The translations under genes were made by a program, and so were the position numbers. A DNA stretch of 64,000 nt from Pycnopodia helianthoides (taxonomy: Eukaryota; Echinodermata; Asteroidea; Forcipulatida; Asteriidae). How positions within the stretch are numbered: the stretch's first letter is position 1; each line of letters opens with the position of its first letter. The notes under the pieces were generated by a model. The model saw only the letters and a list, made by a program, of their open reading frames with translations. It did not search any database and was not told the DNA's origin. The stretch covers positions 17,795,425-17,859,424 of the forward strand of contig CM063251.1 of the NCBI GenBank assembly GCA_032158295.1, written 5' to 3'. Of this stretch, positions 1-12,400 are shown one piece after another.

Positions 1-5
1 CTTAC

Positions 6-92
6 CAGCATTGGATTGTTGGTTCTTCTTGGGATCTTTCTTATCATTATTTTGATCCTTCGGGTTCTTCTTATTTGGTTTCTTTGTTGTCA
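6..92 (-). CDS. Exon F, Lys/Asn-rich tail of the three-module protein
   Basis: Phase 1-1 exon of 87 bp between acceptor ...gtatgtag and donor G|GTAAG. It reads VTTKKPNKKNPKDQNNDKKD and onward, a very basic, disordered-looking segment. It is assigned to this gene by strand, phase and position. The gene continues off the left edge. Confidence 0.5.
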
Positions 93-3000
93 CTACATAC
101 AGAGTTTCAAAAGAACACAAAAGTTTTACTAAAATATCGGTAAAGAATTGGTGAAACAAATCTATAAATTTCATTCGAAGAAGTAAGTTGTTACAAATGC
201 TTTCAAGATATATTTTTAGATTTTTAACAAGAGGTTGAGAATGGTTCACATTCAACACAACAATGGGGTGTGTTCCACTCACATGACTGTTTGCCCTACC
301 ATTTATAAAATGTGAATCACGCTAATAATTAGGATTGACACGCGCTGTATTCAAAAGCTGTGTGAGCGTTCGCTCCAATCTGTCCGACCAATCATTTTGC
401 AGTATCCATGAATGATTATTCCGTGTGTCGGACAATGTTTTGTCTGATCTTTCAAATAAAAACAACATATTTTCATTACTAGTTACGTTCAATACATTTG
501 TAAACAAGTATGATCTAAAATAATGGATTGAAACACTTTACCACAAAAAGACTGATTTTTTTGAGGTAAATTTAGTTCTACCTTATTTTCATGGACTAGT
601 TACTGCTTTTGTCCATTTTTTGTAGTTGGTGAACAAACGCCAACAACTTCTCTACACCGCTAGCCTAATTTGACAATCGTTGCAAATGCCTTTTGTTCTC
701 AAGGCGTTCCATGTGCGTAAGTTTGCAAACATTCATGTTGTTTGCCTGAGTGGAACCAACCAATGAACACAACAGTCTTTTTCCCAATTTGGGTTTATTT
801 CCTAATTAATAATATCTTCTTATATAGCGCGCATATCCGTCACTCAGTGACACACAAGGCGCTTCAACATTCAGTATTTTCCCGCAAGGTATTGTGGAGC
901 TACGTTTTGAAGTATTAGACCTATTCCTTACATAGCACCATGTAATGGTTTACAAGGTGCGGTGGCGCAATATGCTGCCAATCAAACCAGGAACACTGGA
1001 GCAAACCCCTTCTCTTTTCGATAAGTGCACTGGGTTCTTTTACGTGCATTACACAACACACAGGACCAACGGCTTTACATCCAATCCAAAGGACGCAGCA
1101 TTGATGGTTAAGTGTCTTGCTCTAGGACACAAGTGTCACGACTGGGACTCGAACCCACACTCTGCTGATCAGAAACACCAGAGCTTGAGCCCAGTGCTCT
1201 TATCCGCTCAGCCACAACACGTTCTTAATTAAAATATTTGTTATATCTGTAAAACTCAAGAGAAACGCATGAAACTTTGTTCCTGTGTAAATGAACTATT
1301 CCTCAAACTATCCTGCGATTTTTTTCCACTGAGCTACTACTTCTGAGAAGAGCTTTATAATTTACTGGCACCAACTCGACAGAAAAATGTTGCAAATGTT
1401 TTTAAAATGGCAGTCGTGAAAATGAATCAGCCAATATTCATTGACAATGGTCAAGCACATCCTGTAAAATGACTTTTCACTTCAGAAAAGAATGACAAGT
1501 CTTTTCCTAGTTGCAGAACAGTTGCACATTGATTTTGTGCATAGTTTTCTGTTGACATGAATAAACTTTGCCGTTCTTCAGTGGCGCCATTCAATTTTTG
1601 TTGGAATACATATCCGAGTATTGAATTAGTTTTTTTTTTTTTACCATTTGGTTTGGGTCTTCCAGTCTTTTGGCCCATTCCCATGGTGGTCATCATGGCT
1701 GTTGAAGACTGGTTTTCTGACGGGGGAGTCATTGCTAAATAATGAGATCAATGAAGAATAGAGAATGTTCATGGCAGCCTACATAAGAAGTCTTGATTTC
1801 CCTCAACATAAAAAACATAATAAAATAATAAATGTAATTTTTTTAAAGTACTTATGTGCTCTTCACTTCAGTACCCCATTAACACGTTGACTGCCGTACA
1901 TTATATTCGTAGTGCGTTCCCATTTGCCAAGTGCGGTGTGCATGCGCGCATAAGTGCAATGCGCATGTGCGCATACCAAATAGGTACTATACAACAACAA
2001 AAAAATTAACATGCACATTCAAAGATCGATGTCCTCACCACTGCCAGGAAGCGTATGTGTTGCGTGCTCAGTGATGCCAGTGTGTTTAAATAACAATACA
2101 AGCCCTTTCATTCACTACGAGTATACTCGTAGTGGCAGAATCCGTTACACCGGTTACTACGAATATACTCGTAGACGGCAGTCAACGTGTTAAAGGCAAA
2201 CTATACCATTGGCTTTTGGAACCCTTTGATTGCATTCATCCTATATAAATGTAGATTAATAACAAAACTAACCTGTTCAAGTTTCAGTTTTTGAGAAATC
2301 GCATGCAACGTTTCTCTGATTGACTGTTTTGAATGCCTTTCACTAAAACCTCATGTTAGAAGGGAATTGTTTCTCAAAATGTTAAACATTATCAACAGCT
2401 ACAGTGCTTCTCACCAAGTAAGTTTTTATAGTCATTAATTTTTTGGTAAATACCAACGGTATATCCTCCCTTTAAACAACCTTCTCGTTTGATGTTTTTG
2501 ATTGTTTTTTCATAGTTTATGTATCGCGTGTTTTAAAACGTGCAAATTATTTTGTTAACAAAATTATTCAGAACTGTATAATTATTCTGCGTTCAGTTTA
2601 TTTTGCATTTGTAGAAAACATTCAGCCAGAATTCAAATATCTGTATTTTTTCATAACGTGGGCAATAAATATATATATATATCGCTTTATCTTATAACTT
2701 ACGACACGGAGCAATGGGTATGAGACGGTCTTTGATAAGATATACAGACTGCTGATAGAGTGACGACTCCTGTAGCTTTAGAGACAGCGCCAACTCCACT
2801 TCATCACTTGCTCTCTTTACTAAGTGGAACTTCAGAGACGAGTCATGTACAATTTCGTCTGAAAAAAATGAAAGAGGAAACTATGACCAGGGGTCTGGCA
2901 GGGATGTTCCCAACAAGGGTTGGGATCAACGTTACAACCTCTTTCCCGCCGTAGGTCTGTAGCCAGCCGCTGTCTTTTCAACAGATATTTTCATGGTAAA

Positions 3001-6000
3001 TGTGCTACCAGTGTGTCCGACCTGGTTCCTCCTATCAGGATGTTTGAGCGTGAAATCGGGCTATCTGCTTGTTCTCACCCATACACTCTTGCTTTGCTGA
3101 GATGTAGAACAAGAGATGTAGAACAAAGAGCCATTCCAGCACCTTTATTCCACGTACTGCATCTCTTTGGAACTCCATGGCTGATGAATGTTTCTCTCCA
3201 TCCCACAATCTAGACTGTTTTAAGAGGAATGTCAATTCCTACCTTCAGCTCCCTTGAGTTATTTTCATCTTAAATATTTTCTTTTGTAGCCCCTTACCAA
3301 GAGTGGCTTAAAAGTGTTACCAAAAAGTGGCTTTTATCCTTGATTGGAGAGAACATGCACAAAATACTCAACAACTTTTTGAAGTGAAAAGAGAACATAC
3401 TGATACTTATTGTGTCATCGTGGTAGACATCTTGCTCCCTGTGAAACACATCACTTCCCTTGCCCTCAATGACGACGTGGATCCGAATGGGAGTTTCACA
3501 ATGAAACAACTTGATGGTAATTTTATACTCATCATGCTGAGGAAATCAAAGACACAGAATACAGATCACATAAATATGTTTGTTTGTTTTTTTGTTTTCT
3601 TATTTGATTTGTTAGTGCACCAGTTCTTCCTATAATTGCCTTTACACTGTATTTTCTCTAAGGTTTTATAACTGTATGGATTTTAATGTTTTTTTAATTG
3701 TTAAGCGCCCAGGAGCATGTTTTATGGATGGACGCTATATAAATTGTCATTATTATTATTATCATTCTTTTTCAAAACTCTTGCTGAAAAGGGGGTATTG
3801 AACTTGAGGGTATGGTATAACCAGTTAACACTAGCAACTTTCAAGGACACACAAATGGAAGTTTGATAAAGTTTTTTAAATGTCGAGTAATGAACCACAA
3901 GGGAAACTGACCAGGTAAATTTCAAATAGTATGGGTTTGAACAAAGAAAAATTGACTAGAGCGGGATTCGAACCAACGACCTCCGGATTAACGTACCGGC
4001 GCTCTACCAACTGAGCTATCTAGCCCTATGTTGGTGGTCTCCCTATTTTGTCAATATCTTTGTTAACAAGTCGCATCCCCTCAGGTGATCCCTTGGCTGC
4101 TGCTTCCCAGGTTGTATCCTAAACTTGGGTGTGATCCCTGGCTACACGGCAGTTAACGGTTGAATGGCCTCTGACTGGCACCCCAAACAAAGATATTGAC
4201 AAAAAAGGGAGACCGCCAACATAGGGCTAGATAGCTCAGTTGGTAGAGCACCGGTACGTTAATCCGGAGGCTTGTTCAAACCCATACTAAAGTTTTTTAA
4301 AGGAACATTACAGAATTGGTAAGAAAAAAACTTGTAAAATATACTTTTGATCACAGATTTACATAAAACTTACACAGTCTAATGATGATAATAGTAGAAA
4401 ACATCCCTTGAAATATTTCTGTCTGAAATGCCATATTTGATGAGAAATGAATAAACTAATTTTCCGAGTGGAGTTTATCGCTCAGTGAGCGTTTTATTCA
4501 TTTGTTGAATCTATGTGATTTCATGCAAATGTGTAATCGGTTTTTCACTATTTTCTCGTGATCCAGATGGCCGATCGATCTCAAACTTCTACAGGTTTGT
4601 CAGTTTATGTATATGGTGGATTACATAAAGTGCTTACACTGTCAGCAACTGTTTTGTTAGCAACAACCAATTCTGTAATGTTCCTTTAAATGTCAAGGGA
4701 AGCCAGTGGCAGACTTGTAAACATAATCTGGTATTTCTTTGTACAGTGTGCACAATGCATGCGCATGCTACTCTTCAATTGCCTTGTAACAAAAAGGAAC
4801 AAAGGGTACTGGAATTTCATATTCCGAGGTTCTGGAGGTAAATGAATATTCCACAATTCCAGGTATTTGTTATTGTTGTCAGACAAAATGTGCGTCTACC
4901 ATTTCTCCCATTATCGGGGTAAATTCCTTCGTGTACATTTTGACACTCATAATAGGGGACATGATTGGTGCATGTAAGTGCGCTGCGATTGTGCAATGGG
5001 TCAATAATCTAATCTAAATTGAACCAGTCAGTTTCCCTTGTGGTTCCTTACTTCATATGTGAAATAAAAAGTTGCACCACCTTAAGGTGATCCCTCTGCT
5101 GTCGCTTCCCAGGTTGTATCATAAACTTGGCTGTGACCCCTGGCTATACAGCAATTACAGGTTGAATGGCTTCAGTCCAACTGGCAACCATAAACAAAGA
5201 TATTGACAAATAGCAAATAGGGAGACTGCCAACACTAAGGCTAGATAGCCCAGTTGGTAGAGCGCCGGCACGTTAATCCGAAGGTCACAGGTTCCAGTCC
5301 TACTCTAGTCAAATTTTCTTTGTTCAACCGCCAACCTAATCTAAGTTAGTACATTTAATCTTATTTATTCATGTATTTACACTTGAGTTTATTGTGCAAA
5401 CAACTCCATCGCATGGTCCATTGTGATGACAAATCATCGATCCTGGTTCAAGGAAGTCATTATTTTGGATATCCGTTGCAATATCCGTCCATGTCGTGCA
5501 TTCATTTCCAGTACCCGGAAAAGGTGTCAAACTGGCATTGCTGCCAGAGGGTGATGGTGGAACTGGATTGTCTGAAAAATAAAGGAAAACAAAACAACAA
5601 CAAAAGAAACTAGAATTAGTTGCTGCAAACTGGATGAAAAGCTTGAAAAGCTTGAACTCAGTTTCCGGTTACTCATAAACAATTAAGAATTTTGACCAAC
5701 TGATGTTCATGTTATGAACAGACCTATGTAATGCTGAACCAATTCGGGTGTGATTCGCAAATGGGGTTTCTAAAAACAAATCATTTGCATGGTCTATACC
5801 GCTTTAGTGTTAATTTTAACAAATCATTTGATTATGGCCTATAAGGTAATATTTCTCAAGATATAAAATGTTTAAGATAATAAATACATCATGTCCACAT
5901 CAAGGGTTCAGTGTGTTCAGTTCTAATACCATTTTAATTCACTTTTTACGAGAAGTACTAGACTTTTGCTCAAACATGTGGTGCTACTTGAGATTGGCTT

Positions 6001-7603
6001 TATGTAACTATGCTAGCTCACAGGCATAACATGCAAACATTATATAGAACAACCTCCTTCCCAGGAGTAATCGATCTCTCTGTGCCAATGTGCCCAGCAT
6101 GTGCTGCTCGCTCATAACCCCCTGGTATTGGCTGATTAAAATGTGCCGGTTTAGGGCTGTGGCCGATCCACTCTATGCGCGCACTCGAGCATGGTAGCCC
6201 GCAAAAGAGGCATCAAGTCATAGAGCAACTGGTCCCCTCTCATTCTTTTTTGATCTTGTGACATGTCCAACTTTAAGCAGTTTAAGGTGTTCCTGTAAAA
6301 AGATGACTTATTTTTGGGGAATCACATCAAAATACTTGCATTGTGACACGGGCGCACTAAGCACTTTAACAAGCGTGCGCGCAGAGCAGTTGCTTTTGGT
6401 TAGCATCGTTTTTCAGCACATCTCTTCAAGGGGTTAGTGATGAGAGGTATTGATACAGCGCGCTGCCATGGTAGCGAGGCTGTATGCAAAATAAATATAT
6501 CAAGACAACAAGAACACTAAGAAGAACACTAAGAAGACCACGATGATAATCCTTAAAGACTTACCACAAGGTGGAATAGGTACAAGAGCATTTTCAATGA
6601 AAACTTCATTTACACAATCTATTCCAGGATAACAAAAGATTACCGCTATCTGAAAATATATGAAAAAAACAAAAATTTATCAAGGTGCTAAACATTTTCA
6701 AGAAAAGTTTGTTTATTGTTTAAGGTCTGTGTGTGTTCCTCCAATACAAAACGTCAAAAACGTTTGCATTTTTCCCTGCGAGAGGTCATAGTTCACAGTG
6801 CACCAATAAGCTCAACATATGGTTTGACATGAGTTGTGAATACTTTACGTAAATGACCTTCTTTGAAAATAACCTTTTCGGAGAAAATTCTACATCATAA
6901 ACTCTGATTCTTGGTATTTTACACTTACTGTGGTTCTTATGTAGTCAATATTCTGTGAACTATGGAATCATTGTTAGATTTAAGTCAGCTGTAACTCCTC
7001 GTGGTAAATCAGGCAAAACTGGAAAAAAAAGAGTAAGAAAGGTACATCACCAAAAGCAATGGGAACTTTTGAACGCTAGGTGGCAGCAGACATACCAGGT
7101 AAAATGCCATTGTTTACGTAGTTCTAAGCATGCGTACATTGCAGAGAACAACAGATTTACCTGGTAAGTCTGCTGCCACCTAGCGTCCCAAAAGTCCCCA
7201 ATTGGCATTCATAAAATGTCTTATTAACGTAAATTAGGCTATTATGTGTATTTGAAGAGGCACTCTTGCTTTTAGAAATCACCGTTTATGGTAGAGGGTG
7301 GGGGATGGGGGATGGGGGAGGGATTTGGGTGGTGGACGTGTTTATTGTGCATTCTCAATGGCCGTTACTTTTGAATCTCATTCATTTTAGCAGAGGATGG
7401 TTTCCTCTGCAACAACTCATAAGCACAAAGAAAATTCAAAATTTACACGTTTGTGACACTAAGTTTAGTTTTCATGCGTATTTGATAAATTATGCTTTTG
7501 AAAACCAGTCCACAGACTACTAAATTTATCTTCAAAGAAAGAGAAGAGAAATAGCAACAACAACACAATGACCACAGGCAGTGTTGTAGTCGAGACCTGG
7601 GAG

Positions 7604-7636
<33 letters not shown>

Positions 7637-9401
7637 TGGAGGTCCGAGGGAGAGACCGAGACCGAGACCGAGACCTGGAGGTCCGAGGGAGAGACCGAGA
7701 CCGAGACCGAGACCCTAAGGTCCGAGACCAAGACCGAGACCTTTTGGTCCGAGACCGAGACCGAGACCACATGTGTAAATTACATACATGTAATAAAATT
7801 GGACACATAATAAATGAAATGAAAATCTTTTATTGGTGTAAAACAAGCTGAATATGTCTTTTGCTGTTGTTAAAAATTTCCGTAAATTTACGGAGTCCGT
7901 AAAGTGAAAAATTCTGTATTTTCTCCGTAATTTTACGGACTTTCCGTAAATGTAAATATTAATTATGCTAATTAGCGTAATTACAATCAACCACATTTGG
8001 CCAAACACCTAAACATAATATAGTACATAAAAGTAAATATTGTTATTTCACCCACAACCGTGTACACATGTACAAACTCATGTTAAGGGTCTTTTTTATT
8101 TTACGGAATGAAAAAACTTTTCCGGTAATTTTGCTGCAGGAATACGGAACGCTATTTTTTTCTGGCAGCAAAATTACCGGAAAAGTTTTTTCATTCCGTA
8201 AAATAGAAAGAATATTTTAATACGGAATATTTCACTTTACGGAGTCCGTAAATTTACGGACATTTTAACAGTACTGTGAAATCTTTTGTGTACTTGTTTT
8301 ACAACAATACTGTACTGGATATTACAATATTTATCAACAATCAAATATAATAAATTTATTCTGTCGGATTCAGGAATGTGCCAAAACAGTTGTTTTTTGT
8401 ATAGGTACCTGTCCATTTACAGAATATCTTCATTGCACTTCAGAAACATCAACATGGACAGTATCTCTGCTGACAAACGTGCATTGTCAATGGGGGTGTT
8501 CTTGATCATAATGTAAAAACGTTACATTTTTTTCCACCTTCATGAATATCATATACAAAAGTGAAACTAAGATATGGCTTAATCAGTGTTATAATTGACA
8601 TTCAATTTGCAGTTTACTGAGAATTATGAGCAATGAAATCAATTTGAATAATGTTAATTTGTGTTATTTACTTGGCCTTGGCTTTATGGGCCCGACTTAA
8701 AATGCATAGTGAATACTGAACTTGTCCCCGATTATCCGTGATTCGATTTGTCGTTGAGCAGAAAATGCAAACTGCAGAATGTTTCTTGTTACCTGCTTTG
8801 GCGTCCATGATCTGTTCATGATTCTTACAACCAAATCTTAACACAGCAGAATTACTGGACATGTTTCTTGTTACCTGCTTTGGCGTCCATGATCTGTTCA
8901 TGATTCTTACAACCAAATCTTAACACAGCAGAATTACTGGACATCTTGTGATAATCGTTTCAAAAAAAAAGTGAAAATTATTATTTTATCGTGCTACTCT
9001 AGCGAACTTGTACTGTAGTGTATGCACCTGTTTGCACCATGCGCAATGCACCTGTTTACCTTTTACAACGAGTAGTGCGTGTTTTGGTCATAGCTAGAAA
9101 CTCGCTCCCAATTTTTATCGAACTCATGATGGGTAAAGCCGATGGCACAAGCACACACATGGCACTATGTACATGTACATGTACAGTACATAGCTCGATG
9201 CGTGCAAGCTCACACAACCACAAGCGAGGTTGTCTGTACAAACTGCAAGTTTTCTTAAACTATTTGCTATCTGTTTATCGTGATAAATGATCGTGAAGGA
9301 ATATGAATAAATCAAATAAATTTGCTTATTTTGCTGGTCTCGAAGCGAGACCAGGCAAATATTTGAGACCGGAAGGGTCCGAGACCGAGACCACAGGGTA
9401 T

Positions 9402-9432
<31 letters not shown>

Positions 9433-12400
9433 AGCAAAAAGTGGTCTCGTGACCGAGCCCGGTCTCGAGGTCCACAACACTGACCACGGCAACTAGAGTT
9501 AACTACAGGGCAAGCAGCAGAACGACACCCCATAACACCGCAGACAGGCAATTTTGGGGGGGGAAAAAAAACTACTGTCGTACCCCAAAGTTTTTTCCTT
9601 TTATGATAAGAACAAAGAGTGTTCTTTGATACCTGTAAGAGTGAACAAAATCTGTTAGTTCTCAGCAATCGATATTTGTACTTTTCAACATTAAATGTGC
9701 AAAATAGAATGGACTCTTCAACATTAAATGTGCAAAATAGAATGGAGCTGCCCAGCACTGCTAGGTTGTATTTGACTGCGGTGTACATATCGTGTACATG
9801 CACATATACATACATGCATTCTTACATTGCTATCAATTTTCTTTGTCCCTTTAACTTAACACTCTTTATATACTAAGCGCACGAAAAAATGTTAAGACAC
9901 ACGAATACAAAAAATTGGTCCAATGTGAGGAAAGGATTGTTCCTTTGTTCTGCTGTCCCCACTCTGCTGATAATACCGTCCCACACCATGGCAACGCAGT
10001 GTACATGTACACTCAGCATAAGGCTGTGCACAAGTGTACTCCGGTGAGAAATCCAGAGAAATCCAGTTTACTCCTAAAGACGAGCAGAGCTCTGCTCGAA
10101 ATGTTGTGACCACACCGGCTCTTTTCAGAGCCATTACTCCCACAAAAGAGATTTAATACATGGTTGTACCTGCAAGTTTACTATTTATTTATAGTTACTT
10201 CTTACTAATAAGTTATTAAAATTATTATTTATTTATTATTATTTTATCTATTTATTTATTTTATTATTATTATTATTTTTTTTTTTTTTGGGGGGGGGGG
10301 GAGGTGGGGGCAGTGAGTTGCACTAGTTAAGCCCTTCCTCATAGCTGAGTATTTATATTTTTGAAGAACACTTACCCAGTTGTTGATTACCAGACCCGCT
10401 GAATACTCTATTGTCAGATGGGGGCTGATAACGTGGTCCAACGGAGATATTATAAGACACAGGGTTTGTACAGCTATCTATGACCAGTGTAGCCTTAGCA
10501 TTTAGAGTCTTTGTAAAGAAAAAGAAACAACACGAATCTTCATGAACAAACATGATAAGAATAACCATAACTTATACTTTTACAAAATATCTTAAAGGGT
10601 GTGAACAAAAACATTGGTAATATTGAAAATAAATCTGTTCAGAGATTTGCAAATAATTTACATAGTATAAAGATGGTCGTGATGGAAAACTTCCCTAGAA
10701 ATATGTCAGCTTGAAATGCTATACTTTTTTAGAAATGAGTAAAACGGTTCGTTTCGATCTCAAGAGACCAAAACCTGATGTTTGAAAACAGTGAAAACTT
10801 GTAAGGGGAGATTTCACTATTTTCTTGTGACTCAGATGACTGATATTGAGCTTAAACTTTCACAAGCTTGTTATTTCATGTAAATGTTGGGTCACACAAA
10901 GTGCGGATACTGGTCTTGGACAATTTCCAATGCAGTCGCTGTCAAAATCTCCTTAAACAGCAAATATTGCTTTAATTTTGTTTGCTAAGCAAAAGTAAGC
11001 AGGATACCAGTCACAGATGGTACATGAGAATGGTATTTTGGCTGGTTACCTTATTCTGATGAATATAGTTTTGTTGTGCTAAGCTCCTTTTGGTGCTTAA
11101 CTTAAGCACCCCTATGAAATTCGGCCCAGATACCACACTAAGAAACTCAAGGTTTTCAGAGAATATTCGCTATTTCTTTATTCCAAACCCCTCCATCCCT
11201 TTCAAGAATAATTGAAGGCAAATCTAGATGAACGAAGATTGAAAGCAATGAATCTGCTGATCTGATGAGCCACAAACAGAAAGAAAAATGAACTTACAAC
11301 GCCAAAGGTCGTCTCAATATCCCCAGAACAGGAAAATCCTTTACAATCTGGGTTCATGATACACTGGAAATCGTGAGCCGGAGTCAAGGAGGCAACAAGT
11401 GTTTGCATATGTGTGCACTGATCCCCTACATCTGGTAAACAATATCAAGAAAATGAGTTACGATAAATATTTGTATTGTACCACCTTTCTAGAAGTCTCT
11501 TTAAAAATATGAATGTTTATAACACACCTCTTTAATGGTTCTGTATTCTGGTTGGCTGAAACACGGTCACATGGACTTCAACAATATAGACTAGTGCTTG
11601 AAATTTGTGCCACTGTGAACTAGAGTAAATAAATACCACTACCCAAAGAAAACTTTACCAAATTTGGTAATCAGATTTCGGAGAAAGCAACTGATGAACA
11701 TTAATTGTTGTTTGAGCCATGATTAGGGGCTTGTTTGAGCTTATTTAAAAGTGAGGCCATCAAATTAAGCAACAGTGATTTGTGGAATCTATAATAATCA
11801 TAATAATAATAATAATAAAAATAATAATAATAATAATAAACAGTGCTTATATAGCGCTATTCCTAGAGAGGCATGATCATAGAGCTTTACAGAATGAAGC
11901 CCTTTAAGAAAATATACACAAAAATTGTGAAACAAACAAAAATAAGCAATCACGAATGTCTTTAACCATCCAAACTTATTTTAGACACAAATGTTTCTCT
12001 GAAGGATTGGAACAGTGCTGAATTTTATAATCAGTGAATCTAACTAACCTTTTTTAAATAATTACAATCCTACAATCTGGGGCCCAATTTCATAGAGCTG
12101 CTTAAGCACAAAAAGTAGCTAAGCACAACAAAAATTATGCTTACCAGAATAAGGTTACCGGCCAAACTACCATGTCACAACTCACAATTACAGTTTGTGA
12201 CTGGTATCCTGCTCATTTCTGATTAGCAGAAAATTGTTCAGCAATATGTTTTGCTTAAGAAGCTCCATGAAATTGGGCCCTGTCCAGAAGATTCCATTTT
12301 GTTGAGCTTTATGTAACCTTAGTGGCTTATTTAATGAAGCTTGCAGTAAAAAGTTTTATAAAATGTGAATTTGTTGTTTGTTTTACTGCATGAGAGCTCT

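Larger units (their letters stand above)
8779..8942. repeat. 82 bp tandem duplication carrying exon C2
   Basis: Two head-to-tail copies, virtually identical, each starting near gtttcttgttacctgctttg. Each holds the complete 44 bp candidate exon C2 with both splice sites. Confidence 0.9.

Noticed and set aside
945..1232. 95-codon plus frame (MVYKVRWRNMLPIKPG...)
   Set aside because: It is the antisense of a tRNA-derived SINE that occurs again at 61645-62072.
7443..7810. Arg-Ser repeat protein (SR-like) on the minus strand
   Set aside because: The R-S-R-S run is a frame of the GAGACC hexamer array; other frames are equally open. No RRM or flanking domain.
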